The notes below the pieces were generated by a model. It had not been told where the DNA came from. It saw only the letters and a program-made list of their open reading frames with translations, and searched no databases. The position numbers were made by a program, and so were the translations under genes. A stretch of DNA of 64,000 nucleotides. It comes from Mucilaginibacter sp. MD40 (lineage in GTDB: Bacteria; Bacteroidota; Bacteroidia; Sphingobacteriales; Sphingobacteriaceae). The stretch covers positions 907,080 to 971,079 of the forward strand of contig NZ_NRSW01000001.1 of assembly GCF_002288635.1 (NCBI RefSeq), written 5' to 3'. Position 1 is the first letter of the stretch, and each line of letters starts with the position of its first letter. Of this stretch, positions 27,983-37,643 are shown one piece after another.

Positions 27983-28975
27983 TTATAATCCCAATTTAGC
28001 TGATATCTCCAGCATACGTTCAATAGGTTTAACCGCGTCTTTAATGATATGCGCAGGAACTTCAACCTCGGGCATTTCATTTTTAAGGCACAGGTAAAGT
28101 TTCTCAAGCGTATTACGTTTCATGTGTGGGCAATCGTTACAAGCACACTGATTGTTAGGAGGAGCGGGGATAAAAGTTTTATCCGGATTATCCTTTTCCA
28201 TCTGGTGCATAATTCCGGATTCTGTGGCTACAATAAACTCCATTTCAGAGCTATTGGTAGCATACTTAAGAATACCGGTGGTAGAACCTATATAATCCGC
28301 CATTTGTAGTATTACTTCCTCGCACTCGGGGTGAGCAAGTATTTTAGCGTTAGGATGGCGTTCTTTAAGCCTGGTGATCTTTTCACGACTGAATATCTCA
28401 TGTACCATGCAGGCACCATTCCACAGTACAAGGTCTCGGCCTGTTTTTTTAGCTACCCAGGCACCAAGGTTCCTGTCAGGCCCAAAGATGATCTTCTGAT
28501 CTTTAGGCAAGCTCTCTACAATTTGTACTGCGTTGCTTGATGTACAAACAATATCGCTTAGCGCTTTCAGTTCCGCAGTACAGTTTACGTAGGTGATCAC
28601 CAGGTGATCAGGGTATTGTTCCTTAAACTTTTTGAACAAATGCGGCGGGCAGCTATCAGCCAGGGAGCACCCTGCTTTCAGATCCGGTAGCAGAACTTTC
28701 TTGTTGGGAGATAATATTTTGGCTGTTTCGGCCATGAAATGTACGCCGGCAAAAACAATAATGTCGGCATTTGTTTTAGCAGCCTGTTGCGAAAGGCCCA
28801 AACTATCGCCAATATAATCGGCAATATCCTGTATATCTCCTTCCTGGTAATAATGGGCCAGTATAACTGCATTTTTTTCTTTTTTGAGCCTATCTATTTC
28901 GGCGAAAAGATCAAGCGACGGGTCAATGTATTCGTCGGCAAATCCTTTCACTTTTATTTCTTCGAAGATATCCAT
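27983..28975 (-). CDS. nadA: Quinolinate synthase
   Basis: 330 residues from ATG 28975 ([11 protein letters not shown]); the upstream TTG only adds four residues. It condenses iminoaspartate with dihydroxyacetone phosphate to quinolinate. The three cysteines of the [4Fe-4S] cluster are present: in [12 protein letters not shown], in [17 protein letters not shown] and in the C-terminal [13 protein letters not shown]. Also visible are [20 protein letters not shown] near the N-terminus and HPECEEV. It is divergent from nadB, the enzyme that supplies iminoaspartate. Confidence 0.96.
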   Translation of the reverse strand: MDIFEEIKVKGFADEYIDPSLDLFAEIDRLKKEKNAVILAHYYQEGDIQDIADYIGDSLGLSQQAAKTNADIIVFAGVHFMAETAKILSPNKKVLLPDLKAGCSLADSCPPHLFKKFKEQYPDHLVITYVNCTAELKALSDIVCTSSNAVQIVESLPKDQKIIFGPDRNLGAWVAKKTGRDLVLWNGACMVHEIFSREKITRLKERHPNAKILAHPECEEVILQMADYIGSTTGILKYATNSSEMEFIVATESGIMHQMEKDNPDKTFIPAPPNNQCACNDCPHMKRNTLEKLYLCLKNEMPEVEVPAHIIKDAVKPIERMLEISAKLGL

Positions 28976-29382
28976 TCCACAAATCAATTAATAATAGCTT
29001 CTTTTTATATTAAAATAAAACTATTGTTTGTTAAGGTGTTAGTTATGTTAAAAAGTTGAGATACGAATTAGCTAAAAAGTTGTTTTTCCATTGTTATTAA
29101 CAATTTTAAACGCTTTTGTATTTTTCATTTACTTGATTTTTAAAACTATATGACAAACAACTTTTACTTTAAATACTTATTTGTTAATAATTGTTGATGT
29201 GTAAAAATGTTGATTTCGTTGTGAAACTGTCTTATAAATTGCTTAAAAAATCTGGTAAAAAGTTCCAAAACCGGGTTTATTAACAACTATGCTTTTTTCT
29301 GATTTTTTTCCTACACAAATTTAACACCTTTTACCCCGCTTATTAACATAAAACCTAATTTTACACAATACATATACAAAAC
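28976..29382. promoter_or_regulatory. Long AT-rich divergent promoter region of nadA and nadB
   Basis: 407 bases, strongly AT-rich, between the divergent starts. It contains several TTAACAA/TTGTTAA words and repeated TAAAAAGTT (near 29050, 29073 and 29250). No known NAD-repressor operator (NadR, NiaR or NrtR type) is recognisable, and I found no ORF. Confidence 0.45.
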
Positions 29383-30975
29383 ATGACCAGAAATGTTGAT
29401 TTCCTTGTTGTAGGATCGGGAATAGCCGGATTGAGTTTTGCACTAAAAGCTGCAAAGCATGGTAAGGTTCTGATAGTTACAAAAGCTAATGAGGACGAAA
29501 GCAACACTAAGTATGCCCAGGGCGGCGTGGCAGTAGTTGTGGATAAAAAGGAAGATTCGTTTGAAAAACATATAAATGACACCTTAATTGCCGGCGATGG
29601 GCTCTGCGACCCTGAAGTTGTTAAGGCCGTTGTTACTGAAGGGCCGGAAAGGATTAACGAGATAATCGATTACGGAACCAACTTTGATAAGACCAACGAC
29701 GGTATTTATGATCTTGCAAAAGAGGGTGGGCACTCGGAGTTTCGTGTACTTCATTACAAGGATATTACAGGTTTTGAAATAGAGCGTGCATTATTAGAAC
29801 AAATACATGCTGAACCAAATATTGAGATATTAACCCATTACTTCGCGGTAGATCTGATAACGCAGCACCATTTAGGTGAATTTGTGGATAAGTCTACTGC
29901 AGATATTAAGTGCTATGGCATTTATGCCTTCAATACAGAAACCAACCATGTTGAAAAAATACTTTCTAAGATAACTGTAATAGCATCGGGTGGTGCCGGG
30001 CATATTTACTCTGTAACTACAAATCCTATTATTGCCACCGGTGATGGCGTGGCTATGGTGTACCGTGCAAAAGGTAAGGTAAGGAATATGGAGTTTATAC
30101 AATTCCATCCTACAGCGTTATATAATCCGGGTGAGTATCCATCATTCCTGATATCAGAAGCGGTACGTGGTTTCGGTGGCATATTAAAACGTACTAATGG
30201 TGAAGAATTTATGCAGGAATATGATCCCCGTAAGTCATTGGCACCAAGGGATATTGTTGCGAGAGCGATTGACGCCGAGATAAAAAAATCAGGTGAGGAT
30301 TACGTTTACCTGGATGTACGGCACAAAAGCAAACAAGATATCCTGCAACATTTCCCTAACATTTATGCCAAGTGTTTGGATATGGGTATAGATATGACCC
30401 GCGACATGATACCGGTTGCGCCTGCCTGCCACTACATGTGCGGCGGTATTATGGTGGACCATAGCGGCCGTTCATCTATTAACAGGTTATATGCATGCGG
30501 TGAATGTTCTTCTACCGGCTTGCATGGCGCTAATCGACTGGCTTCAAATTCGTTGTTGGAGGCGCTGGTTTTTGCACATCGTATATATAAGGATGCCATT
30601 GTAGATTTCTCTAACATTGTGGTGCCTGATAACATACCCGATTGGGATGAAAAAGGCGTGCAGCTTTTGAATGAAGACATCCTGGTAACGCATAACATCC
30701 GTGAGATGCAGAAACTGATGAACGATTATGTAGGGATCGTTCGTTCTGATTTTAGATTAGAACGTGCCATGCGCCGTTTACGATTGTTGTATGAAGAAAC
30801 TGAAGAATTTTATAAGCGTACAAAACTATCTGTGAAACTTTGTGAGCTCCGTAATTTGATACAAGTGTCTTACATTGTTGTTAAATCGGCCATGTTGCGT
30901 AAAGAGAGCAGGGGTTTACATTACACCACCGATTACCCACAGCATCAGGAAGTTCTGGAGGACACGGTATTTTAG
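29383..30975 (+). CDS. nadB: L-aspartate oxidase
   Basis: 530 residues. FAD-dependent, oxidises L-aspartate to iminoaspartate for NadA. FAD-binding GSGIAGLSFALKAA near the N-terminus, NTKYAQGGVAVV, EGGHSEFRVLHYKDITG, the active-site region with ASGGAGHIY and FIQFHPTALY, HYMCGGIMVDHSGRSS and CGECSSTGLHGANRLASNSLLEAL. The arrangement is normal for the NadB/SdhA fold. The downstream small gene starts 13 bases after the stop and may be co-transcribed. Confidence 0.96.
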   Translation: MTRNVDFLVVGSGIAGLSFALKAAKHGKVLIVTKANEDESNTKYAQGGVAVVVDKKEDSFEKHINDTLIAGDGLCDPEVVKAVVTEGPERINEIIDYGTNFDKTNDGIYDLAKEGGHSEFRVLHYKDITGFEIERALLEQIHAEPNIEILTHYFAVDLITQHHLGEFVDKSTADIKCYGIYAFNTETNHVEKILSKITVIASGGAGHIYSVTTNPIIATGDGVAMVYRAKGKVRNMEFIQFHPTALYNPGEYPSFLISEAVRGFGGILKRTNGEEFMQEYDPRKSLAPRDIVARAIDAEIKKSGEDYVYLDVRHKSKQDILQHFPNIYAKCLDMGIDMTRDMIPVAPACHYMCGGIMVDHSGRSSINRLYACGECSSTGLHGANRLASNSLLEALVFAHRIYKDAIVDFSNIVVPDNIPDWDEKGVQLLNEDILVTHNIREMQKLMNDYVGIVRSDFRLERAMRRLRLLYEETEEFYKRTKLSVKLCELRNLIQVSYIVVKSAMLRKESRGLHYTTDYPQHQEVLEDTVF

Positions 30976-30987
30976 AATATTCGATTG

Positions 30988-31218
30988 ATGGAAAAAAATC
31001 CTAATAGAATTGAGATTGCAAGTGATGTGTGTACGAGGGATGGTATCGGAATTGAGGTTTATAAGGATCATAAACTGATATTAGAAATTTTTAGAGATGA
31101 TACTAATAAAAGCAGGGTAATAACTTTATGGGATAAAGAAATTGGCCTCGCCGATATGGAGTATTATATAAAAATATTCAAAGAAGAAATTCCCTGGGAC
31201 TTTATAGAGATTAATTGA
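30988..31218 (+). CDS. Small acidic protein of unknown function downstream of nadB
   Basis: 76 residues from ATG 30988 (a TTG at 30985 precedes it). It is highly charged with several short beta-like stretches (GIGIEVYKDHKLILEIFRDD, SRVITLW) and ends KEEIPWDFIEIN. No signal peptide and no domain recognised; related short proteins occur as hypothetical genes in Bacteroidota. Its stop codon shares one base with the 3' end of the antisense tRNA-Gly gene. Confidence 0.65.
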   Translation: MEKNPNRIEIASDVCTRDGIGIEVYKDHKLILEIFRDDTNKSRVITLWDKEIGLADMEYYIKIFKEEIPWDFIEIN

Positions 31219-31290
31219 GCGAAAAACGGGGTTCGAACCCGCGACCTTCAGTTTGGGAAACTGATGCTCTACCAGCTGAGCTATTTTCGC
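31218..31290 (-). tRNA. tRNA-Gly (anticodon CCC)
   Basis: A complete 73-base cloverleaf on the minus strand. Acceptor GCGAAAA/TTTTCGC, D-arm GCTCAGCTGGTAGAGC, anticodon stem TCAGT/ACTGA with loop TTCCCAA (anticodon at 31255-31257 on the + strand), T-arm GCGGG-TTCGAAC-CCCGT (one G-T pair), discriminator T. No CCA is encoded. The 3' end abuts and overlaps by one base the stop of the preceding small CDS on the other strand. Confidence 0.95.
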
Positions 31291-31373
31291 TTATTTCACC
31301 AAACATAAAAAAATTTAAGATAAGTTTTAAAAGCTTTTACCTTTATACTTTCACCTTTTGCCTCAAAAAAGCT

Positions 31374-31886
31374 ATGCCCGTAATCCTGCCTGTTAAAGAT
31401 AAATCACCTGTTATTGGTAAAGATGCTTTTATTGCCCCTAATGCTACCATTGTTGGCGACGTGGAGATGGGTGATAATTGTTCTGTATGGTTCAACGCAG
31501 TAATTCGTGGTGATGTGCATTACATCAAAATAGGGAATAATACCAATATCCAGGATAATGCCTGCATACATGCTACTTACCTAAAGTCGCCTACCAATAT
31601 TGGTAATAATGTATCTATTGGCCATAACGCTATTGTACACGGTTGTACGCTTAAAGACAACGTTCTGATAGGCATGGGCGCCATTGTAATGGACGATGCT
31701 GTGGTAGAAGAATATGTTATCATCGGCGCGGGATCTGTGGTGTTAGAGCGCACAGTATGCGAATCAGGTTATTTGTATGCAGGTTCTCCTGCAAAAAAAA
31801 TAAAGCCTCTTACTGATGAGCAAAGGGCTTTATTAGATCGTTTACCAAATAACTATATTATGTACTCCGGTTGGTTTAAGGAGTAA
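31374..31886 (+). CDS. Gamma-carbonic-anhydrase-family hexapeptide-repeat protein
   Basis: 170 residues from ATG 31374. An upstream in-frame start at 31215 would cross the tRNA and is rejected. Left-handed beta-helix of hexapeptide repeats (IGKDAFIAPNATIVGDVEMGDNC; IGNNTNIQDNACIHA; IGNNVSIGHNAIVHGC). The histidine pattern RGDVHYIKIG, CIHA, SIGHNAIVHG is that of the gamma-CA/YrdA/PaaY family, whose metal (Zn or Fe) is bound by three His at the trimer interface. Carbonic anhydrase activity is not certain. Its 3' end overlaps the convergent Big_5 gene by 11 bases. Confidence 0.93.
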   Translation: MPVILPVKDKSPVIGKDAFIAPNATIVGDVEMGDNCSVWFNAVIRGDVHYIKIGNNTNIQDNACIHATYLKSPTNIGNNVSIGHNAIVHGCTLKDNVLIGMGAIVMDDAVVEEYVIIGAGSVVLERTVCESGYLYAGSPAKKIKPLTDEQRALLDRLPNNYIMYSGWFKE

Positions 31887-33516
31887 TTTGCTCTTTAGGG
31901 ATTGTTAGCTGTTCTTCTGACTCCCAGTTAGGACGTAATGTTAATTCCTTATCATATAGCCAAATATTTTCGGGCTGCAGTCGTTGTTTTACATTCCCGC
32001 TATCCCAGCGTCCGTTTTTGTTGGCATCATAAATAACCCTTATGCGATACTTACCTGTAAGATAGTTTTTGTATACGATAGAAGTATTGCCGGTTACTAC
32101 ATCACTGCGCAGTCTATTCTTTTGGTTATCCAGTAATTCAACAATGTAACTTTTACCAGGTTCAGGCACCGTGACTTTTAGCGTTAGCTGACTGTAGTTT
32201 TCTGGTTTATCCGCTTCAAAATTTGTACCGTTGCGTTTATTTTTATCTCCGTAGATATCTGTAAACGCATCCTGTTCTATAATTAACTGGTACTTCCTTC
32301 CCGGCCTGAACCGGTATTTAAGTACTACGGTTCTTGTTGAGGTAGTATCTTTGGTAATGGTGTAGTTCTGTAAAGTTGTAGAATCTTCTTTAAGGACAAT
32401 TAGGCCCGATTCAAAAGTAGCGATAGGTAAATTAGCAGTTATACGGAGATCGGCACCAGGCTTTAAACGGTTATCCCTGCTCAGGTTATATTTAAAGCCC
32501 AGATTACGTACAAATGATTCCTTTTTTCCCTTTCGTTGGTATAGCGTATCTACAGGTTTGTTGTTATCCAATACAGCAACACTTAATGAATCCCATTCCA
32601 TATTGCGCATGAATACGGTAGCGGTATCGCGGGTCTTGCTTAATTCAACTATTTTTTGGTCGTTTATATTAGGCGGATATAATATTTTTAATACAGGGTT
32701 AGGCAGAGGTTTATTAAATATCAATTCTAATACGCCATCTGCACCAAATTTTTTCTCTACTTTAAATTTATCCGGTATCTGTTGAAATAAGGCAAGCCTG
32801 ATATTAGATGTGTCCTTGGTTAATATGATAGGTTTTTTTGAGAAGGCAATCAATTCTTTATCATTATCAAATATCTTATTGGCGCTTTGCTCTTTTAAAG
32901 CATATATGCGATAGGTTCCCTCATGCAGGTTATTCAATGAAAAATTACCAGATGAATCGGTAGTAGTAAAAATGGTAGGCTTTTTTTTACCAAACAGGAG
33001 CGAGTCCTGCTTAATAGGGAATATCATTACTGTAGCATCTTTCTCTTTTTCCTGCGTAGTGCTGTTAATCACAGATCCTGACATGCTCAACGAATCAATA
33101 TGTTCGCCGGTTGAAAAAACATAGGTAAAATTTTTAAGTACGTTGCTCTCGTTTACATCCTGTATGGCTTTACCGAAATTGATAACGTACGTGGTGTTTT
33201 TCTGAAGTGAGTCTTTAAATTTTATTTGCAGCGCTTTTCCGCTGATGCTATACTCCGGTTGTTTTTCCTGGGCCGGGCTTATAGTTATTTCCTGGTATTG
33301 ATTAGTCAATTTGAAAAATTCATCAAATTCCAGGCGTATCTCTTTCGCGTTAAAATTCCTGGTCATGTTTGACGGAGTTGCTTTCAAAAGTTTCGGAGGA
33401 GTAAGGTCACGAGGCCCTCCCTGGGGTCTTTGAATAGCGGCGCAGCCAAAAGCAAATAAGATCACCAAAATTAAGGTGACATTTTTAGCAAAAAAGGCAG
33501 ATTTTCGATTTAACAT
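31876..33516 (-). CDS. Ig-like (Big_5/SbsA-type) domain lipoprotein, conserved in Bacteroidota
   Basis: 546 residues. Lipoprotein signal ends ILFAFGC, then AAIQRPQGGPRDLTPPKLLKATP, the hallmark opening of this Bacteroidota family. Residues ~35-140 form a Big_5 Ig-like domain, ~150-240 a prealbumin-like domain (ATVMIFPIKQD ... DSSGNFSLNNLHEGTYRIYALKE), and the C-terminus (~440-546) another beta-sandwich (GKYRIRVIYDANKNGRWDSGN). Function is unknown; it is probably anchored in the outer membrane with an envelope role. Not part of an obvious operon. Confidence 0.85.
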   Translation of the reverse strand: MLNRKSAFFAKNVTLILVILFAFGCAAIQRPQGGPRDLTPPKLLKATPSNMTRNFNAKEIRLEFDEFFKLTNQYQEITISPAQEKQPEYSISGKALQIKFKDSLQKNTTYVINFGKAIQDVNESNVLKNFTYVFSTGEHIDSLSMSGSVINSTTQEKEKDATVMIFPIKQDSLLFGKKKPTIFTTTDSSGNFSLNNLHEGTYRIYALKEQSANKIFDNDKELIAFSKKPIILTKDTSNIRLALFQQIPDKFKVEKKFGADGVLELIFNKPLPNPVLKILYPPNINDQKIVELSKTRDTATVFMRNMEWDSLSVAVLDNNKPVDTLYQRKGKKESFVRNLGFKYNLSRDNRLKPGADLRITANLPIATFESGLIVLKEDSTTLQNYTITKDTTSTRTVVLKYRFRPGRKYQLIIEQDAFTDIYGDKNKRNGTNFEADKPENYSQLTLKVTVPEPGKSYIVELLDNQKNRLRSDVVTGNTSIVYKNYLTGKYRIRVIYDANKNGRWDSGNVKQRLQPENIWLYDKELTLRPNWESEEQLTIPKEQITP

Positions 33517-33631
33517 ATATTTTAAGCCCTATAAACGATTTTTCTGTTTCAATGATTGCCAATATTAAAAATTGAAAATAATGGCTTAAAATTGATATTT
33601 TATAAATTATTGATTTACAGTATTTTATGCT

Positions 33632-35494
33632 TTATCTTGACACATGCACCATTAAAACGGATACATCTGATGGTGAAACACCCGAAATTCGAGATGCCTG
33701 GCCCAGTGTGCGTGGTTTTATTCTTGCTAATTTTTCTCGAGCTTCTTTTGACAATGAACCTAATTGACTGTAATCAAAATTTGGATTGATCTCACGATCT
33801 TCCATTTTCTTCATCTTGTCAACTATTTCCATTTCTTTGATAAAGTAACTCTCATATTTGATTTTTATTTCAGCTTGCTCAACTGTTTCTTTATCATATT
33901 TGGCTAACAGCTCTTGTAGTGAACTATCTACCGAGTTTAGTTCATTAAAGCCTACCTGTGGCCTGCTTAATAAATTGAAAAGCTTTGTGTTTTGGTTGAT
34001 AGCTGAAGTCCCATTCTTTTCTAAAATTGCGTTTACCTTTGATGGTTCAATGCTTTTGGCTTTAGCAAAGGCAACTATCTCATCAGAATTTTTCACCTTA
34101 GCATTCACTTTGGCAATACGCTCATCACTTATTAAACCGAGTTCGTGGCCAATTGGGCTTAACCTGATATCTGCATTGTCCTGGCGTAGTAATAAGCGGT
34201 GTTCCGCCCGCGATGTAAACATGCGGTAAGGTTCTTCTGTTCCTTTAGTAACCAAATCATCAATTAATACACCTATGTATGACTCTGATCTTTTAAGAAT
34301 CAGTTCATGTTTATCATTGATCTTTTGGTGCGCATTAATACCTGCAATAAAACCTTGTGACGCCGCTTCTTCATAACCGGTGGTTCCGTTGATCTGTCCG
34401 GCGAAGTATAGGTTGCTTATGTGTTTTGTTTCAAGCGTTAATGTCAGCTGCGTAGGAGGGAAGAAATCGTACTCTATGGCATAACCAGGCCTAAACATTT
34501 TGGCATTTTCAAAGCCTGGGATTTGCGTTAATGCACGATACTGAACATCTTCGGGTAACGAAGTTGAGAAGCCATTTACATAAATTTCAACCGTATTTAA
34601 GCCTTCTGGTTCTACAAATATCTGGTGCCTGTCGCGTTCTGCAAAGCGATTGATCTTATCTTCAATTGATGGGCAATACCTCGGGCCTAAGCCTTTAATA
34701 CGGCCAGTAAACATAGGAGATTTCTCAAAACCTTCTTTCAATGTTTCATGTACGTTGCTGTTTGTATAGGTTATCCAGCAGCAACGTTGTTCTTCTATAC
34801 CTTTGACATCAGTGTAAGAAAATTTGCCACGAACTTCATCTCCCCATTGTTCTTCCATCAGTGAGTAGTTTAAGCTACGGCCATCTACTCGCGGTGGGGT
34901 GCCCGTCTTCATTCTGCCTGCTTCGAAACCTAATGTTACCAGTTGTTCGGTTAAACCCGTTGCCGATTTTTCTCCTGTACGGCCGCCACCAAATTTCTTT
35001 TCACCGATATGTATAATGCCATTCAAAAATGTGCCGTTAGTGAGTACTACGGCGTCAGCTTCTATCTCTAAACCTATAGACGTTTTAACGCCAGCGACAG
35101 TGTTATTTTTTACCAAAAGTGATGTAACAGTATCCTGCCACATATCAACGTTTGGCGTACGCTCTAACGCTAATCGCCATTCCTCAGCAAATCTCATACG
35201 GTCGCTTTGTGCACGGGGACTCCACATGGCAGGGCCTTTAGACTGGTTGAGCATCCTAAATTGGATAGACGTTTTATCCGTTATAATACCCGAATAGCCA
35301 CCTAAAGCATCAACCTCACGCACTATCTGCCCTTTAGCTACGCCACCCATAGCAGGGTTGCAACTCATCTGTGCTATGGTACCCATATTCATGGTGATTA
35401 ATAACACAGAAGAACCTAAGTTCGCAGCCGCTGCAGCTGCTTCACACCCTGCATGGCCCGCACCTACAACTATAACATTATACTTTTTAAACAT
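33632..35494 (-). CDS. mnmG: tRNA uridine 5-carboxymethylaminomethyl modification enzyme MnmG (GidA)
   Basis: 620 residues, standard length. With MnmE it installs the cmnm5 group on U34 of tRNAs reading two-fold codons. FAD-binding [17 protein letters not shown] at the N-terminus, [42 protein letters not shown], then [14 protein letters not shown] and the [19 protein letters not shown] block. The C-terminal helical domain (~480-620) binds MnmE/tRNA. The start lies 12 bases from a perfect parS-like palindrome. gidA genes are classically near parAB and oriC. Confidence 0.97.
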   Translation of the reverse strand: MFKKYNVIVVGAGHAGCEAAAAAANLGSSVLLITMNMGTIAQMSCNPAMGGVAKGQIVREVDALGGYSGIITDKTSIQFRMLNQSKGPAMWSPRAQSDRMRFAEEWRLALERTPNVDMWQDTVTSLLVKNNTVAGVKTSIGLEIEADAVVLTNGTFLNGIIHIGEKKFGGGRTGEKSATGLTEQLVTLGFEAGRMKTGTPPRVDGRSLNYSLMEEQWGDEVRGKFSYTDVKGIEEQRCCWITYTNSNVHETLKEGFEKSPMFTGRIKGLGPRYCPSIEDKINRFAERDRHQIFVEPEGLNTVEIYVNGFSTSLPEDVQYRALTQIPGFENAKMFRPGYAIEYDFFPPTQLTLTLETKHISNLYFAGQINGTTGYEEAASQGFIAGINAHQKINDKHELILKRSESYIGVLIDDLVTKGTEEPYRMFTSRAEHRLLLRQDNADIRLSPIGHELGLISDERIAKVNAKVKNSDEIVAFAKAKSIEPSKVNAILEKNGTSAINQNTKLFNLLSRPQVGFNELNSVDSSLQELLAKYDKETVEQAEIKIKYESYFIKEMEIVDKMKKMEDREINPNFDYSQLGSLSKEAREKLARIKPRTLGQASRISGVSPSDVSVLMVHVSR

Positions 35495-35505
35495 GATAAT
35501 ATGAA

Positions 35506-35521
35506 TGTTCCACGTGGAACA
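35506..35521. other. parS: parS-like centromere site 1
   Basis: TGTTCCACGTGGAACA, a perfect 16-bp palindrome that fits the ParB-binding parS consensus (TGTTnCACGTGnAACA). It lies in the 5' leader of mnmG, 12 bases from its ATG. Confidence 0.88.
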
Positions 35522-35532
35522 TTGAAAAATTC

Positions 35533-35778
35533 CTAATTAGATGTTCCACGTGGAACACTGAAAAATGAATATAACCCAAAAGCCGCCCAAATGCTCTCTA
35601 ATACAACAAAAGGATAAAATTCTATTAAATAGGAGGAGTAGCCACATATGGCCGCTCCGATAAAATTTAAAGCAGAATAAAGTCTGCTTTGAGAATTGAT
35701 CACCTTAAATAGGTTTAGAACGAAAGCTATAAGTAATATGATAACACCTATAGATGCAATGATATCCGAGTTCTTCAT
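35533..35778 (-). CDS. Small CBU_0592-like membrane protein
   Basis: 81 residues with three hydrophobic segments (~8-24, ~35-52, ~55-73): [20 protein letters not shown], then [17 protein letters not shown] and [18 protein letters not shown]. This matches the small CBU_0592-type inner-membrane family of unknown function. Its ATG overlaps the stop of the ABC-F gene (ATGA), so the two are coupled. Its last codons (VPRGTSN) are formed by the second parS palindrome, which means the coding sequence accommodates the centromere site. Confidence 0.8.
   Translation of the reverse strand: MKNSDIIASIGVIILLIAFVLNLFKVINSQSRLYSALNFIGAAICGYSSYLIEFYPFVVLESIWAAFGLYSFFSVPRGTSN
35542..35557. other. parS: parS-like centromere site 2, inside a coding sequence
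   Basis: A second identical TGTTCCACGTGGAACA, 36 bases from site 1, within the last codons of the small membrane-protein gene. Confidence 0.88.
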
Positions 35779-37643
35779 GCTTCTTTAAGTTCTGAAAGTT
35801 CCATCCATCGCATCGTTTTTTCCTCCAATTGATCAGTTAATTTACTTAATAGAGCAGTTGTATTATTTAACGTTTGCTGGTCTATATTCGTTGTGTTTAA
35901 CGAATCATTCCCCACCTGTATTTTATTTTCAAGTTCAGCTATTTCTTTTTCTAAGCTCTCCAATTCCTTTTCTTCTTTGAAAGATAGCTTGCTCTTTTTG
36001 GTCTGTGTTGGAGCTGCTGGTACCTCCACAGGCACAGGTTTTTTTGCCTGCTGCTTGCTTTCTTCCAATTCGGTACGATAAGAAGAATAGTTGCCATTAA
36101 AGACCCTTACATGGCCGCCAGGTTCCATAATAAAAAGCTGATCGGCCATTTTATCTAATAAGTACCTGTCGTGAGATACCAGCATCAGAATGCCTGGGTA
36201 TGTGATCAAGAACTCTTCCAATACATTTAAAGTATCAATATCCAAATCATTAGTTGGCTCATCCAGTATCAGGAAGTTGGGGTTCTTCATCAATATCTTC
36301 ATCAGGTGGAGGCGTTTTTTTTCGCCACCGCTTAATTTGGCCACCATGCCATATTGTTTGGCAGGAGGGAAGAGGAACAAAGTAAGTAACGCCGAAGCAG
36401 AAATCGTTTTCCCATCAGCCATGGTAATAAACTCGGCTACATTCTTCACAATATCTATTACACGATCGTCATCTTTAAATACTAAACCCGCCTGGTTAAA
36501 GTAACCCATAACCGTGGTTTCGCCAGTATCAATCTTCCCATTGTCTGGTGTTAAGTTGCCGGTTATCAAATTAAGTAGGGTGGATTTACCACTTCCATTT
36601 TTACCGGCTAAACCAATCCTATCTCCCTTTTTAAAGGTGTAGCTAAAATCGTTTACAAAAGTATTTTCGCCGAACGCTTTTGTAACGTTATGCAGCTCCA
36701 TGATCTTATTACCCTGGCGTGCTGTTTTTACGCTGAGCTCAACATTTTGTTTAGGGCCGCCATTTTTGGTTTTGGCCTCTAAATCGTAATAAGCATCAAT
36801 TCTTGATTTGGATTTAGTGCCCCTTGCTTTTGGCTGGCGACGCATCCACTCCAATTCTTTCCGCAATAGATTGCTGTTCTTTTGGAAAGATGCTTCATCT
36901 GCTGCTTCGCGCTCTGCTTTCTTTTCAAGGTAATAGGCGTAGTTGCCGGCATAGGGGATAATCTTACCTTTATCAATCTCCAAGATCTCGTTACAAACGT
37001 TATCCAGGAAATACCTGTCGTGGGTAACCATTAAAATGGTTTTGTTACCCTCGGTAAGTAGTTTTTCCAGCCACTCAATGGTATCAATATCAAGGTGGTT
37101 GGTAGGCTCATCTAAAACGTACAGTTCGGGATCCTCTATCAACAATTTAGCTAAAGCCAAGCGCTTTTTCTGACCACCCGACAGCGTATTGATATGCTGG
37201 TTTAGGTGATGTATATCAAGTCGTCCTAAAATAGTTTTGATCTTGTATTCATATTCCCAGGCATCTATTTCGGTCAATTCCTCCATCACTTTGTTGAGTG
37301 CGTCCATATTATCAGGATCATTTTCTAACAACTCCTCATATTTACGGATAGCCTGTTGCTGTTTATTATCAGCATGAAATATATAGTCGCTGATGGTAAG
37401 AGCTCCTTTAAAATCAGGGTCCTGCTCAAGGTAACCCACATTAAGCTCTTTGGCCTGTGCTACTTTACCCTCTGTTGGCTTAAGCGATCCTGAAAGTATT
37501 TTTAATAAGGTGCTCTTCCCTGCGCCGTTAACGCCAACAAGTGCAACCCTGCGACCACGGTTAATGCCTACGGTTATATTTTTAAATAACCAGTTATCAT
37601 GAAAAGAATGACCTAAATTTTCTGCCGATATAAACGTGCTCAC
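35775..37643 (-). CDS. ABC-F family ATPase (Uup/EttA-like)
   Basis: 622 residues with two fused nucleotide-binding domains and no membrane segments. Walker A GVNGAGKST (~37-45) and GKNGSGKST (~350); signatures LSGGQKKRLALAKLL and LSGGEKKRLHLMKIL; Walker B with the DEPTNHLDIDT and DEPTNDLDIDT motifs of ABC-F proteins; linker with KARGTKSKSRIDAYY between domains; C-terminal coiled coil (~540-622). ABC-F proteins act on the ribosome (translation factors or antibiotic protection). The C-terminal coiled coil points to the Uup group. It lies upstream of the CBU_0592 gene and downstream of the oxidoreductase, with 4-base overlaps. Confidence 0.93.
   Translation of the reverse strand: MSTFISAENLGHSFHDNWLFKNITVGINRGRRVALVGVNGAGKSTLLKILSGSLKPTEGKVAQAKELNVGYLEQDPDFKGALTISDYIFHADNKQQQAIRKYEELLENDPDNMDALNKVMEELTEIDAWEYEYKIKTILGRLDIHHLNQHINTLSGGQKKRLALAKLLIEDPELYVLDEPTNHLDIDTIEWLEKLLTEGNKTILMVTHDRYFLDNVCNEILEIDKGKIIPYAGNYAYYLEKKAEREAADEASFQKNSNLLRKELEWMRRQPKARGTKSKSRIDAYYDLEAKTKNGGPKQNVELSVKTARQGNKIMELHNVTKAFGENTFVNDFSYTFKKGDRIGLAGKNGSGKSTLLNLITGNLTPDNGKIDTGETTVMGYFNQAGLVFKDDDRVIDIVKNVAEFITMADGKTISASALLTLFLFPPAKQYGMVAKLSGGEKKRLHLMKILMKNPNFLILDEPTNDLDIDTLNVLEEFLITYPGILMLVSHDRYLLDKMADQLFIMEPGGHVRVFNGNYSSYRTELEESKQQAKKPVPVEVPAAPTQTKKSKLSFKEEKELESLEKEIAELENKIQVGNDSLNTTNIDQQTLNNTTALLSKLTDQLEEKTMRWMELSELKEA

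Noticed and set aside
31215..31373. N-terminal extension of the gamma-carbonic-anhydrase frame
   Set aside because: It would translate through the tRNA-Gly gene; family proteins begin at the MPVILPVKD Met at 31374.
33556..33789. 77-codon ORF on the + strand at the mnmG 3' end
   Set aside because: It mostly overlaps mnmG in antisense and shows no conserved features.
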